Of a stretch of 64,000 nt of DNA, positions 24,529-36,556 are shown in pieces. The DNA is from Oenanthe sinensis (Eukaryota > Streptophyta > Magnoliopsida > Apiales > Apiaceae). Within the stretch, counting starts at the first letter, position 1. Each line of letters begins with the position of its first letter. Position numbers and translations under genes: made by a program. Below the pieces are notes generated by a model. The model was not told the origin of the DNA. It did not search any database and was given only the letters and a program-made list of their open reading frames with translations. Where the stretch lies: NCBI GenBank assembly GCA_028671895.1, contig CM053795.1:14715501-14779500 (forward strand), written 5' to 3'.

Positions 24529-24768
24529 AGTTTTGATATGATTTTAATTGATGAGAATGTTAATAAATTTTTGGACATCCTGTCCCATCCATTTCTTTAC
24601 AGTTTCCTTTTTTGGACATCCCTCTCATTTCTTTACATTTTCAAAAATAGTTTTGATATGATTTTAATTGATGAGAAGGTTAATAAATTTTTGGACATCC
24701 TGTCCCATCCATTTCTTTACAGTTTCCTTTTTTGGACATCCCTCTCATTTCTTTACATTTTCAAAAAT
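24529..24768. repeat. Exact 120-bp tandem duplication
   Basis: Units 24529-24648 and 24649-24768 are the same apart from GAGAATG versus GAGAAGG near the start. Each begins with the RPA-like FDMILIDE coding piece and ends within the Stowaway-type sequence (CTCTCATTTCTTTACATTTTC). Confidence 0.9.
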
Positions 24769-24947
24769 TTTATAATATAAAAATCAACTACACCCACTAC
24801 TTTCCTCCACCATACTCACTTTATACCTTAAATATTAACGGGTCCCACCACTTTACTCATTTTTATTACACTTCTCCACTACTTTATTCATTTTTCTTAA
24901 CCTCCGTGCCCAACCCATTTGTAAAGAAATGAGAGGGATGGAGGGAG
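24694..24947. mobile_element. Stowaway-like MITE in the RPA-like pseudogene
   Basis: The right end reads GTAAAGAAATGAGAGGGATGGAGGGAG followed by TA (24948-24949), its reverse complement being a classic CTCCCTCCATCCC terminus. The left end, ATCCTGTCCCATCCATTTCTTTACAG, is at about 24,694 and is repeated at about 24,574 through the tandem duplication. No coding content. Confidence 0.65.
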
Positions 24948-25384
24948 TATTTATTAATTTATTACAATTATGCATTCGTACTAACTTTTTGATACTTTAA
25001 TTCATGATAGGAAAATCTTATCATGTGAGTTTAAAAATGATGTTTCTACATACAACGGTCCTAAAAAAGTTGGAAGAAGGAATCATCAACATACCAATAC
25101 ATGGATTTGAGTTCATATGTCTCAATATAATTGAAGCACGTGTTAATGACACTAATATACTGTCAGGTATTTTGTTAAAATAAGATATTATAAGTCACAC
25201 ACACACATATAATTTTAAATTACATTCTTTAATATTTACATAATGTTACTAATACTTATGTAGGTGTCGTGGGTTACTTGACCTATATTGGTGGCATTGA
25301 TATTGTTAGCAATGTATGAAAAAAAAGAAATCTTAGAATCATAACAAATTAGTAAGTTGTGAATTATAAACACACACACACACA

Positions 25385-25415
<31 letters not shown>

Positions 25416-27420
25416 TGAAATTATTATTTGATTTTATAATATTTATAAATTTAATACTACTATTTTGGTTTAATATAATTTTGTTATATCAAATTTTATC
25501 ATCTGCATTTCAATCACCTGTAATGTAACTTTCTGGGAAAAATTTGTTGAGTCATTTGATCAAAATCTATACAAGGAAGATGGTGAACCTTATATATTGA
25601 TCGTTACATCTACACAGCTTAAAAAGTTCAAATCTAATAATCTTATTAACATGTTCTTATAATTTACAATTTAGAAAATTACAAATATATAATGTTATTT
25701 TTAATATTTATTATTATTGTTGTTTAATGTTCTTAATAATTTTATTAATATTTGATTTATGTTCCAATTTATTTAAATTTATCGATTGACCAATGTAGGT
25801 GTAGTTGACTTTTCCACGATAAATAATAGCAAAATATATTGGGCAAGTGGAATCTCGTGTGAATGAGCAAAACACCCTAGCATTAGCATTATCAAGGGAG
25901 AGATTTGCTTATCTCTCTACTAAATTAGAGATCACTCAAAACTCTCTTCCATGTGTCTAAAATAACACACATCTAATCAACCTAAGATTGTAAGTATATA
26001 AATTGTAATCAATATAATAATTATTAAAATAATCACATTATTTTTATATAATTTTTAAAACTTTGTTATATATGATAAATTAATATTTATTCATTTAAAA
26101 ATAAAATTAATAAGCATTTTTAAATAAATTTCTATAATATATTACAATTATATATTTATTAAATATTTTTAATATTAAAAATAATTTTAATAAATTTAAA
26201 ATTTCTTATGAAGACGCGAAGCACTGCTTTTTTCACTGGTATCATTATAAAATAACATATAACTCTAACCGATAGTTCTTTTTTTATACAACTCCTCACT
26301 GAAAAATATTATATTATATTAACATAAATTCTTAACATTATAAAATTTTGTAATAAATATTAATAAAATATAATATAAAAAATAAATTTACCTAACGTAT
26401 TTCGCATAAATTATAAACTTGTAATGTTATAAGCAAGAGATATTAATAATTCTGCAAAGGATCAATCCCCGTAACCCTATTGTAGTTGAAAGCGCCACTT
26501 AATCCGGGGATGTGTTATTCAGAAAGCTTGAAAAATTATTAAAAATTATTTTGAGGTGCCACCTCACCTAGTTGTTTCCCTGCTATTGTATATAGATATA
26601 TAGACTAGCAATCCAGTATAGTTCCGGAAGATGCACGGTTGTTAAAGAAATAATATTATATAATATTTTTAAAAATATTATTTTATCTAATTAGAAATTA
26701 TTTTTGAAAATATTCTATATATTTAAAATATTCAATTGAATGAGTTAGGTTTTATAAATAAAATATGCCTTAAATAAAATTTAAATTAATTCAATAAAAT
26801 AAAATAAAAATAGGTCAATATTATTAAATAAATTATTATTTTATCTAATAATTATTTTAGCTAATCATTTACCTAATTTTTTTAGAAATACTTTTACTTA
26901 TACTATATAAAATAGTGTAAATAATGTATTAAAAAAAACCAACAGAAATAAAACTTTAATTATTTTAAGACGACTTGATTTTTTTTTTGAATACATACTT
27001 ATACTATATAATATAGCGCAAGTAATGAAATTAAAAAATGATTCAATTAAAAGTAGGACAATTTTAAAACTATCTACTGTGATTTTTATTTTGACACATT
27101 ATTTACGCTATATTATATAACATATATTTTTTAGTAAAATAAAAGTAACAACTTTAAAACTATCTATTGTATTATTATTAGTAGAAAAAAATTCTTATTT
27201 CATAAAATTATCATTTATAATTTAAAATTTTATTATTTTATAATATTAGAGCGATTATATATTTATATAAGATATTTTTTTAATTATATTATTTTATAAT
27301 TTATTGAAATTAACACGTTTTTATATTAAATCAAGTTAGGATCTTAGAAAGTTATTATTTAAAAATGTTATTAATTTATCGAATATTAATTAATAGAACT
27401 ATGTGTTTAAATTGAAATAA

Positions 27421-28218
27421 AAACATGATTTGTGTTCGTTGTTTTCAAATTGTTCTATATTTTTTAATGTATGTAAATTGTATTATATTTTAGTTGTAAA
27501 TATAGAATTTATTTATATAATAATTTATTTAAGATTTTTCAATACCATATAATTTTAATATGAAAAATAAAATAACAGTTTAGAAATTTTATTGAATATA
27601 TTATTTGATTATAAAATTATTAAATAAATTTCTAATTATTTTTATAAATACAATAATAAGAAGAAATTTATAAATACAATAATAAGAAAAAATATAAGAA
27701 AGTTTGTAAGGTGTAAGAGAGAGAATTAGTTGAAAAATAAAAAATAATAAATAATGAGAGAGATTTTTAGTGAAATGAGAGAGAATGAAAGAAAAAGAGA
27801 GAGAATAAATTAGAGTAAAAACATGATTTGTGTTCGTTGTGTTCAAATTGTTCTATATTTTTTAATGTATGCAAATTGTATTATATTTTAGTTGTAAGTA
27901 TAGAATTTATTCATATAATAATTTATTTAAGATTTTTCAATACCATATAATTTTAATATGAAAAATAAAACAACCGTTTAGAAATTTTATTGAATATATA
28001 TTATTTGATTATAATTTTTTTAAATAAATTTATAATTATTTTTATAAATACAATAATAATAAGAAATTTATAAATATAATAATAAGAAGAAATATAAGAA
28101 AGTTTGTAAAATGTAAGAGAGAGAATTAGTTGAAAAATAAAAAATAATAAATAATGAGAGAGATTTTTAGTAGAATGAGAGAGAATGAAAGAAAGAGAGA
28201 GAGAATAAATTAGAGTAA
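27421..28218. repeat. Tandem duplication of a ~398-bp AT-rich unit
   Basis: The first unit starts with AAACATGATTTGTGTTCG at 27421; the second starts at about 27819 with the same sequence. Both run through GAGAGAATTAGTTG, AATAATGAGAGAGA and end in AATAAATTAGAGTAA. The copies differ by scattered substitutions and small indels. The purine-rich (GA)n tail recurs in each. Confidence 0.88.
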
Positions 28219-29003
28219 GACATAACCATCAATTTGAAAGAATAAATTGACAAGTGCCATATTTAATAATACAGTGACATGCATAAGGTTTGTCCTTTAT
28301 TTTAGTATAAAGAATGATAGATTATATTGTTCCAAGGCACTGTGTGTGGATCAAGATGATATAATAGAGCATCACTTTTTTTTTATGCCAAATCCCAAAT
28401 GGGACCATAAATTATGTATTTTTCTATAAATTTAATGGATAATTCATCTGATTTGAATAAGGTTTAATTGAATTAATTTATCAATTTTAATATCTGTTGT
28501 AAAAGAAAGTAAATAAACATTTATTTTTCTTTTTCTGTCAAGTAAATTATAAATTTATATAATAATATTCATTCTAATAAACATTTAAATATATAATAAT
28601 TCAATCCAAAATTTGGAATAAAAAAGAATAAATCTTTATTATTAAGTTATCCAACTCAAAAATCAGAAATGACTGAGAATAATATTCTTTTTATAAATAA
28701 AGAAATGAAATTAAACAAAAACTCCTTTTATAACATCAATAATAAATTTAAATAATTATTGCCCCCTCTATACTACCATTTTATTTATAGAAGAGAGTGG
28801 TGGAGGGCAAGGGGAGTGAATACTGGAGAGTAATTAGTCCACGTCAACAACAACCCCACCCTTTCGGACACTACAACTAAAACTAAACTAGTTTCCATGT
28901 TTTCAGATAAGGATTATTGGATTAATCTATCTTCTTCATCATCATCGTAACCTCGTTAATCTCAAACACACATATTACATATACATATATGTATTGTATG
29001 TAT
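28219..29003. other. Promoter-side region of the FPN3-type gene
   Basis: No gene is seen. The stretch immediately upstream of the FPN3-type start contains TTTTCAGATAAGGATTATTGG and CTTCTTCATCATCATCG motifs and short upstream ATGs near 28,988-28,999. No compelling TATA box was found. Confidence 0.5.
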
Positions 29004-29042
29004 CTACCTTGAAGGCAGGCGAGCAACTTACCTTCAAGGTAG
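29004..29042 (+). promoter_or_regulatory. Perfect 12-bp inverted repeat just before the FPN3-type start codon
   Basis: CTACCTTGAAGG (29004-29015) and CCTTCAAGGTAG (29031-29042) are exact reverse complements around a 15-base loop, ending 24 bases before the ATG at 29067. If transcribed, it forms a stable 5' UTR hairpin. The loop lacks the CAGUGN sequence of animal iron-responsive elements. Confidence 0.7.
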
Positions 29043-29066
29043 TAGTACTAGTAGTGGAGTCCTTCC

Positions 29067-32000
29067 ATGGCTTGTGTGCCGTGTGTTTCTTACTCTACGA
29101 CGTCGTCTCCTATCTTCCTCGATATATCTCGTCGATTTCATTCTTCTTCTTGTTCATATTCTCGCCTCTATTCGTCTCGATTACGCCCTAGATTCTCTTC
29201 CCCCACATGTTGTGTCTATCCCCAGTTTTCTATTCATAATAGGTACCTCTCTCTCTCTCTCTCTGATTATTATTTTGTTTTATGTGAAATGGCACTAATT
29301 GTAATCACATTTATAAGTTCAATTATAAAGTTATAACTCAGAATAATTTACTGTTATGATTCTTTTAGTTGGTTCACAATTTACATTGTGTGTTCAAGTT
29401 TGGGAATCGAATTCAAGTGTGTATATAAATACGTTGAAGTTTATAAAGATTTTGGTGGTTGGAGATGCATGACAAATTGTACCATTCCTATAGTGATTTT
29501 TTGTTGTTGTTAATTTTGATATGTGGGAACTGATTTGGTAAAACCCCGGAAAGTTGGAGTCTTTGGGCTTCCAATTACTCGATGATAAGTGATGACTGCA
29601 TATATGTATTGCAAAGTGACTATATAAATTTATTTGCAAAGAGACAAAGAATGTGACTTGCCCAAACAATGGTACTCTGGAAGTCTACAATTTACAGAAT
29701 ACTTAACCTTTAAGAGTTTCGGTTAATGCTTAGTTTCACTTATTAAGTCTTCTGCTTTTTCCAGAGTGATATTTTTTTATTTAGGATGCAGTCATAAGGA
29801 CTTATGGTTTCTACTCTTTGGTTGCAGGCTAGACAAGTTCTATTTAAGATGTTCAATAACAGATACTGATGTATTTACAACTGTTGCAATTGAAGAAGAA
29901 CTTCATGAAGAGCTCTCAGCTTCAAATTGTTCAGTCCCGATAATTCATCTCAATACTGATGTCCTTGAGGCAGAATCAGTGAATTTACTAAGTGAAGGCG
30001 CTTATGTCGACACTCTTTTGACAAAGTTGCCAGTATGTTGATTACTGCCAAATAAAAACTCTTTTATATCAATTGCAATTCTTCTTTGTGTGTTGATTTT
30101 CTTGTTTAGTGCTTTCTCCATCTCAGTTTGTACTTGTAGGTTTTAACAGAGGAAGAGCAGAACATAATTGCTGCAACTCCTGCCCATCCAGCAGGGTTGT
30201 ACGGTAAACAGCTTGCTTCCCCTCGTCTTTAAATCTGAATTCACTTGGGCCTTTAAATGCTCCCCCTCCTACTTATAGTTTTCGTTTGTTCATTTGTAAC
30301 TCCATGTTCTAAAAGATAAAACCAACTATTGGAATTTTTTCTATTGCTAAAACACAATTCATGGAATTGCAGTAATTTCAATAGCTTTGATTAGTTGATA
30401 ACAAGAGATTAGTTAGGGAGCCTAATTTTTTAGCTAGATTAAAATTGAGTCCCATTCAAAAGGCTTGTAATAATGGCAACAAGATGCTTATTCTGGAAAC
30501 TATAAGTGCTTGCTCAATTAGAATGGTGATATTGATGTACCTGAAGATAGAAATCAAATAAATTCACGGGTAACTGGGTATGGTGAAATATTGATTATTG
30601 TCAGACAAGGATACCATGTTCCATTTGCAAAATCCATTTTGTTGTTGCTAGTCCAGTTAGAGTATCTGATAGCTTGCTCATGAGTATGGGACTGTTTGGA
30701 ATGCACAAGCGGGAGTTTTGGCCTGCATATCTATTGGCAGTGCGAGAAACACCTGTTCTTAAGTATTGCATAGTAGCGTCAAAATTCTAAAGTACCCTTG
30801 CTGAACAGTATTAATGATGTAAAATTGCTCTGACTTATATTATAAGAAGAATCTCAGGAGTATCCTATCGTCATCTGTCTACTTAAAATATACTTGCTGA
30901 GTATTGCGTTCTTTTTTAGTTATTAAAGTGGTGGTTCTGTGTTCTGTTAAGTAACTGTGATCAAATCTGTAAAGGTTCGTTTATCAAAATTCTGATAAAG
31001 ATCAGTGTTTCCATCTCTAAGACAAAGAAGCACACATGCTTCCTGAATATATTGATCTTAATTCTTAGTTAACAATCTCGTTCTTTCTGGATGAGAAAGT
31101 TATTAATTGTGTTTATAAGCGCTAACAAGTAATTCTTTTTTGAACTAGTCTGTGTTCACCTATAGTAATCTCTGTAGAAATTCTGACCCAAATGTCTTTT
31201 TTTTATATTTTAAATCAGCATTATACGCTAGTTGCATGGTTGGGTGTTTGGTGGAACAGATTTGGACTTTTGCTGGGCCAGCTGCTATTGCGATGCTTCA
31301 TCCAAGCCTTCTTCCAGTAGCAGTCATTGGTTTCTTCACTAAGGTTCAATGAATCACATATAAAATATGCAAAGTAGCCTTTTTATCTCTTAGAATATAA
31401 GAAACAGGTTTCAGAATTTGTCTTCCTAACAAGATCCATGTTTCACAGATATCAATAATTTTAGGAGGTCCTTTGCTTGGAAAACTTATGGATCATTCTC
31501 CCAGAGTGCCTACGTATAATGTGTTAGCTACTGTTCAGGTACTGTATCCATTAAACTTTAGTGACAGATGATTGTAGAACTATGAAATTGCCTTCTAAGT
31601 CTCCCTTCTACTGTCAGACAGCTGCTCACTTGTTATCTGTCGGGTTGATAATACATGCTCATGGTGTGCATTCTACACTTGCGTCATCTGTACTCCTCCG
31701 TCCTTGGTTTATTGTACTAGTTTTAGCCGGTGCTGTTGAGAGGTTATCTGGATTGGCTTTGGGAGTCGCAGTAGAGCGTGATTGGGTTGTGCTGGTATTG
31801 AAATTTTATTTTCCTTGTCATATGAATATATGCCAAGAAACAATGTCACTTTTAGACTAGACTGTTGAGTTGTATTTCTCTGTACAGTTAGCAGGTACAA
31901 ATCGTCCTGTTGCTCTTGCTCAAGCTAATGCCATAATCAATCGAATTGATCTCCTATGTGAGGTGAGCTTTCGTTTAGAAGATGGTGTTACGTTACAGCA

Positions 32001-34162
32001 GGATTAATTTTCTTACTACATAAGTTGTATTTTTAAAATATGTCATATCATTTTTAGAATGATCAACTGAAGTGTTGTGATCAGTTGTTATTTTTATATA
32101 TATGTTTTGTGCAAGAATGGTAAAATTGGAGTTAATAAAAATTTGAGAACATTCTACGAGCATGTCCAATGCTAGTGCTAAAATACGTATGACTATTGTT
32201 ATATTATGAAACCAAAAAATGATTTTTGATGCTAAAATAGAACTTGTAGTCCAATGCATAGTTTTAAAATGACACCAAATAGATCAAAATTAAACTAACA
32301 TTTAAATCACTTTACTTTTAGATGCACAATTACATTTGCCACCACTGCTTTAATTATTCAGTTCCATCCATGTTTCCACTTGCATGCCTATCTGAAAATT
32401 CTAGCAACATCTATACTTGTTTTTATATTTAGCACCAACTATAGCATTTTTCTAGTTTAGAACCATGTTTAGCATTGTATTAGAGGGCTGTGTTTTATAA
32501 TTGATGCCAAGTTATAGATATAGCATTTCTTATACCGTTGCATTGGACATGTTCTAAGAAGTTCTAATAAACTGATATAATGTGTTACAGTACATAACAT
32601 GAATGTATGACGTGAGGAGACTTGTTTACTTATGCAGATTGCTGGTGCAACATTGTTTGGTGTACTTTTATTTAAGTATGAACCCGTTACCTGCTTGAAG
32701 CTCGCTGCTGGTTTAATGATATCTTCACTTCCTGTTGTGGTACTTGTTTCTGCTATCTGATTTCTGATCCTCAATCAGTTAGTACCCTGAAGTCTATAAT
32801 TTGTATTTATTCTTTCATCCTAGGTTTTTCTTACGTGGTTGACAAACAAGCTTTCTGCTGGTGTCCTCGATCGTGCCAAATTGCTAGATACATGTTGTAG
32901 CAGTTCATCAGAAGACTCTCTGCCCAATGTGAAAAGTTTAGGTCAAATGTTCATGATTTATTATAAGGCTGGAATGGGTAGTGAAATAGATCTCTTCATT
33001 ATTATATCTGACTCACCCCTATACCCTTTTTATGTCAAACAGTCGAAATGAGCGTGGAAGCTATCAAACAAGGATGGAGTGAGTACATGCAGCAACCTGT
33101 ACTTCCTGCAAGCCTAGCCTATGTGCTTCTCTGCTTCAACGTGGTACTTGCTCCTGGTGGTTTGATGACTGCCTTTCTAACACATCGTGGTATGGTTCAA
33201 ATTTCAATCTGATTCCTGCTGTGCCCCCAATATATTGTTGGGTTTTGATAATTTTCTTTTTAAATGAAACTATCTTATCTAATCCTAATACAGATTGCAG
33301 AACGTTTAACATAAATAATTATAATATAATACAGAGATTTTTGTACATTAATTGTAGGTATTATTTGAAATGTTTCAGGTTTAAATCCATCAATAATTGG
33401 GGGCTTCAGCGGATTATCTGCTTTCATGGGAATTGCAGCAACATTTGTGTCTGCAAGCATGGTGAAACAACTTGGTCTTTTTAAGGTATTATCCTCTTTC
33501 TATGATTATCATATCCATACCAGTTTGCATCTGCCTCCTATTGGAGTTCTCATGAACACTCACTTCCAGGCTGGAGCAGTTGGACTATTTTTACAGGCTT
33601 CACTGCTCGTGTTGGCTGTTGCTGTGTACTGGAGTGGGACCCTCTCTCAGCAGACGCCACTTCTCTTCTTTCTTTGTCTTATTGTGAGTTCCTCTAATTA
33701 TATTACTATGCATAAAAATATTATACTTTGCATCTGTACTCCCGTGGCTTCAATTTTCATATGAATGATCACTGATTGCAACGCACAAGTTCTGATATTG
33801 TTGAAAGCAAGTTATCATTTTGATTATCTAGGTATAAATGAAAATGAAGGGATATGATACTTTCGCAGGTTTTTTCAAGGTTAGGACGTATGTCATATGA
33901 TATTGTGGGAGCGCAGATTCTTCAGACTGGGGTCCCAGCAAGCAAAGCAAATCTCATTGGTACAACAGAGGCATCTGTTGCAAGTTTAGCAGAGTCTCTG
34001 ATGCTGGGAATTGCAATAATAGCAAACGATGTTTCACATTTTGGAAGTTTAGCCATGCTTTCTGTTTTTTCAGTGGTTGGGGCAGCATGTTTGTTCTGTC
34101 GGTGGTTAGCGCATCCAACAGAAGCCCAAAGAAGTATTTTTTTTATAGATCCTCAATTCTGA
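29067..34162 (+). CDS. FPN3: Plastid ferroportin-type carrier, SLC40 family (FPN3/IREG3/MAR1-like)
   Basis: Thirteen exons are read: 29067-29242, 29828-30032, 30140-30203, 31219-31343, 31449-31538, 31618-31794, 31888-31962, 32638-32739, 32824-32941, 33043-33189, 33379-33485, 33570-33683 and 33869-34162. They total 1,794 bp or 597 residues, very close to Arabidopsis MAR1 (about 598). All junctions are GT-AG and keep frame. The first ~60 residues are Ser/Arg-rich (FLDISRRFHSSSCSYSR), a chloroplast-type transit peptide. Then come the conserved EEEQNIIAATPAHPAGLYG region and membrane segments such as LYASCMVGCLVEQIWTFAGP, IILGGPLLGKLMDHSPRVP, ERDWVVLLAGTNRPVALAQA and GMTAF-type loops. Family members export iron or iron ligands across membranes; this clade acts in plastids and possibly mitochondria in Arabidopsis. 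Intron 7 carries a MITE. Confidence 0.95.
29247..29264. repeat. (CT)n microsatellite at the first donor of the FPN3-type gene
   Basis: CT units directly follow the first exon donor (AG/GTAC), inside intron 1. Confidence 0.85.
32158..32554. mobile_element. MITE in intron 7 of the FPN3-type gene
   Basis: Ends are inverted: GAGCATGTCCAATGC at 32158-32172 and GCATTGGACATGTTC at 32540-32554, with subterminal GTGCTAAAATA/TATAGCATTTC similarity. Internal sequence is non-coding. The target duplication is unclear. It explains most of the 675-bp intron. Confidence 0.75.
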
Positions 34163-34706
34163 CTCGGCTTATGCATGCTATTGATTCCCTCTAGGTATGC
34201 TGCATAATATTTATATTGCTTGCCCGGAGCTGGTCATATTTGGAGCTTCGGTCAATATTGCATATTTATCTGTCTATTCATATACTTGATACTTGATCTG
34301 TTCCAAAACAAAAAGCATTTTAGAAAACATATGCCTGATATTCGCTAGAAATAACTAGTGCTTGAAATCGGTAACATATGAAGTGCTTATAATGATATAA
34401 ATCTGTAGTCTAAAGTGGAAATGCCTCTTAAATCTGTGTGCACTACAAAAGGGTTGTATTTTCAATCATAATTGTCACGGCACTTGAGCTTGACTAGTCG
34501 TTGACTGGTCAAGAAGACGTTATAAGATGGTCAACTGGAGTCAACTTGCTGATTGTTGGTTAGTCGGTCCGGACCATCGACTCGTTGATTAAAATGGGAA
34601 AAATACTTATTTTCTAGTACAATTGTTAGATAAAATGCAAAACAAATGAACTAATTTAATTGTCGCAAGAATATTGTTTAGTACAAGAGAGGGTACCGAG
34701 ATATAG

Positions 34707-35049
34707 GCTCCGTTTGGGATTACTGTTCAAAACTGTTGAGTTGTGAAAAAAAGTGTTGTCAAAAAAATCAGATGACTATTTGGTAATATTTTTTATTTGT
34801 CCATCTTTTGAGATGTAATATAAAAAGATAATGTTTTTGGGGAGGTTTAATAGTGAAACTTGTAGCTACTTCCCGCAAAAGCTGAGAAGCCCTTTGGGGG
34901 GGTGCTTTCTCTAAAAGCAATTTTTTGACCAAGAACTAGCTTTTAGACCAAAGCATTCCACAAAGTTGCTTTTGAATTATACCGAACAGTTTTTTACTTG
35001 CTTTGCAGCATCAAAAGTTGGTGTTGCTGAAGCAATACCAAATGGGAGC
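34707..35049. mobile_element. MITE-like element with GCTCC..TTTGG ends
   Basis: The ends GCTCCGTTTGG (34707) and CCAAATGGGAGC (35038-35049) are near-inverted, and CTTTTAGACCAAAGC/GCTTTC blocks recur inside. Length 343 bp. No clear target duplication. Confidence 0.5.
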
Positions 35050-35553
35050 AATGGACCATAATGAGGCTGAACCATACAAAATCAGTCAGAAACCTGCGGC
35101 AATGCATTCAATGCTGAAATGTACAATAATCGTGAATAAGATCTCAAGTGATGCAAAATAAGAAGCTTTAAAATTTTCCGTAGGCAAGTAGAGTTAAAAT
35201 TAACTTTGACTTCTAGACATTCAAAGTCTTTGAGGACTTTGAGTGTCTTGAACAATTTGTATTGTGTTGTAGATTTTCTCTCATAAGAATCCCAAAATAA
35301 CTGGTTTGATATATCCCCCAAATTTCTCTCCAACATTTTAGCAAATAGAGATTGATTCGTTTGGAGCATGGTTACATGGCAATAAATGTTAGGACTATAC
35401 ACTTTTGACGATGGTGGTCTAAACACTTTCATCTGCCGTTGTTTTTGCTTTACCTTAATATGGTTTCTTCTATCTATCTCTTACAGTTATGTTATCTAAA
35501 CGATTTTTTTCTTTTGATGATGGCAGTTGCCCAAGTGCCAACTATATTACATC

Positions 35554-36556
35554 GACTGACCATGATTCATTTGTCAACCTACATAGGGGTTCAGATATGT
35601 AAATTTGTAAGAAGTCCAAGGTAAAATTATCTTGAACTCACAGTATTATATAAACCAATGAATTGATGGAGTGCCTGGGAAAGATCTGAGAATGCGGTAC
35701 CATGAATGCACATTATCCTCTTCACAGATTTTTGTATTCAATGGAAGTTCAGACTTGTATTCTGCTGGTTGGAGCTTTAGATGTACATAGTTCAGGTTAG
35801 CCAAATATAGTAGTCTTTTAAACTGTAGAGTCAGAAAAAATTGTTTCTGTTTTGCAGCTGCAAGCTCTTGCTAAATATATAATGGACAGGATTAGAGAAG
35901 AGTGCACTGTGCATATCCATACGGATCATTTTCCTTCCTTTTGTGATCACTGTAATCTCTTCTGGTAACAAATTTGGAAGAGATGAAACAGAAAAGAGAT
36001 AAACAAAAAACATTTTCCTTTTTCTACACTTTCATTGCCTCTGTTTTTATTTATTTTGATCAACCAAGTGTTATCTATCCACACATCTCCCCGCAGCGTT
36101 AATTTCAACACCCATTATACATGTTCATTCAGATTCTGTTCTATCAAGTATTAACCTTCTTCTCATCTTTACTGCAAACAGCTTTTATCATATTTATATA
36201 TCCTATAGACTTGATTAAAGAGCCGATGACAGTCCATACCTTTGAGTTTTAGCTCGAAGGACCTGTTGGGTGATTATATATAAACGAAGCTAAATGAAGC
36301 AATCATATTTCGAACAGTTTCAAGGGCCCGGATAGAGCGGTGACCATGATTCATTTGTCAACCTAAATAGGGGTAGAAATATGCAAATTTGTAACAAGTG
36401 TAAGGTAATAGAACGGTGACCAGCTGACCATGATTCATTTGTCAACCTGCATAGGGGTTCAAATATGTAAATTTGTAAGAAGTCCAAGGTAAAATTATCC
36501 TGAACTCGAAGTATTACAAACCAATGAATGTCTGGAAATGATCTTAGGATGCGGAT
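35554..36556. repeat. Dispersed local triplication
   Basis: GACCATGATTCATTTGTCAA followed by a CATAGGGGTTC-type and AAATTTGTAAGAAGTCCAAGG block occurs at 35,558-35,700, in shortened form at 36,341-36,406, and in full again at 36,427-36,556. The last two are almost adjacent, the first is 0.7 kb away. Confidence 0.8.

Larger units (their letters stand above)
24160..25660 (+). pseudogene. Decayed RPA70-like (OB-fold, DUF223-type) gene fragment
   Basis: Scattered plus-strand pieces translate to segments typical of plant RPA1-like proteins: RDDWMIRVRVCRM then SLDMILIDEK (24,197-24,297), GVVGYLTYIGGIDIV (about 25,263-25,310), and WEKFVESFDQNLYKEDG then PYILIVTSTQLKKF (about 25,535-25,630). Candidate donors follow some pieces (GAGAAG/GTTAAT). 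RPA large-subunit proteins bind single-stranded DNA in replication and repair; RPA-like genes are also frequent cargo of plant Helitrons. Here, exon pieces are duplicated, interrupted by a Stowaway element, and broken by stops, so it is not a working gene. Confidence 0.65.
23641..26606. mobile_element. Possible mobile element enclosing an RPA-like gene fragment
   Basis: The left border region (AAGGAGAAAACGG, GGTTAAGTGGCGCTC at about 23,660-23,692) and the reverse complement of the right border region (AGCAGGGAAAC, GGTGAGGTGGCACCTC at about 26,558-26,595) look alike. A further inverted pair, TAAGTGGCGCT and AGCGCCACTTA, lies near 23,681 and 26,491. The outer right end also reads, on the minus strand, like a Helitron start (A/TCTATATACAATAG). 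TIR transposon and Helitron are both possible; borders are approximate. Confidence 0.35.

Noticed and set aside
24160..25660. Functional RPA70 gene
   Set aside because: The OB-fold segments are interrupted by stops, duplicated pieces and a MITE, and no continuous model can be built.
26606..26650. Minus-strand Helitron 3' end at A-CTAG (26,613)
   Set aside because: The expected stem is poor (CCGTGCATCTTCCGG), so evidence is too weak to annotate.
21446..28218. CRISPR-like or satellite array in the AT-rich block
   Set aside because: Repeats are only two- or threefold, without regular spacers; this is a plant nuclear region.
29004..29042. Animal-type iron-responsive element before the FPN3-type gene
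   Set aside because: The stem-loop is real, but the 15-base loop lacks CAGUGN and the bulged C geometry, and plants have no known IRP/IRE translational control of this kind.
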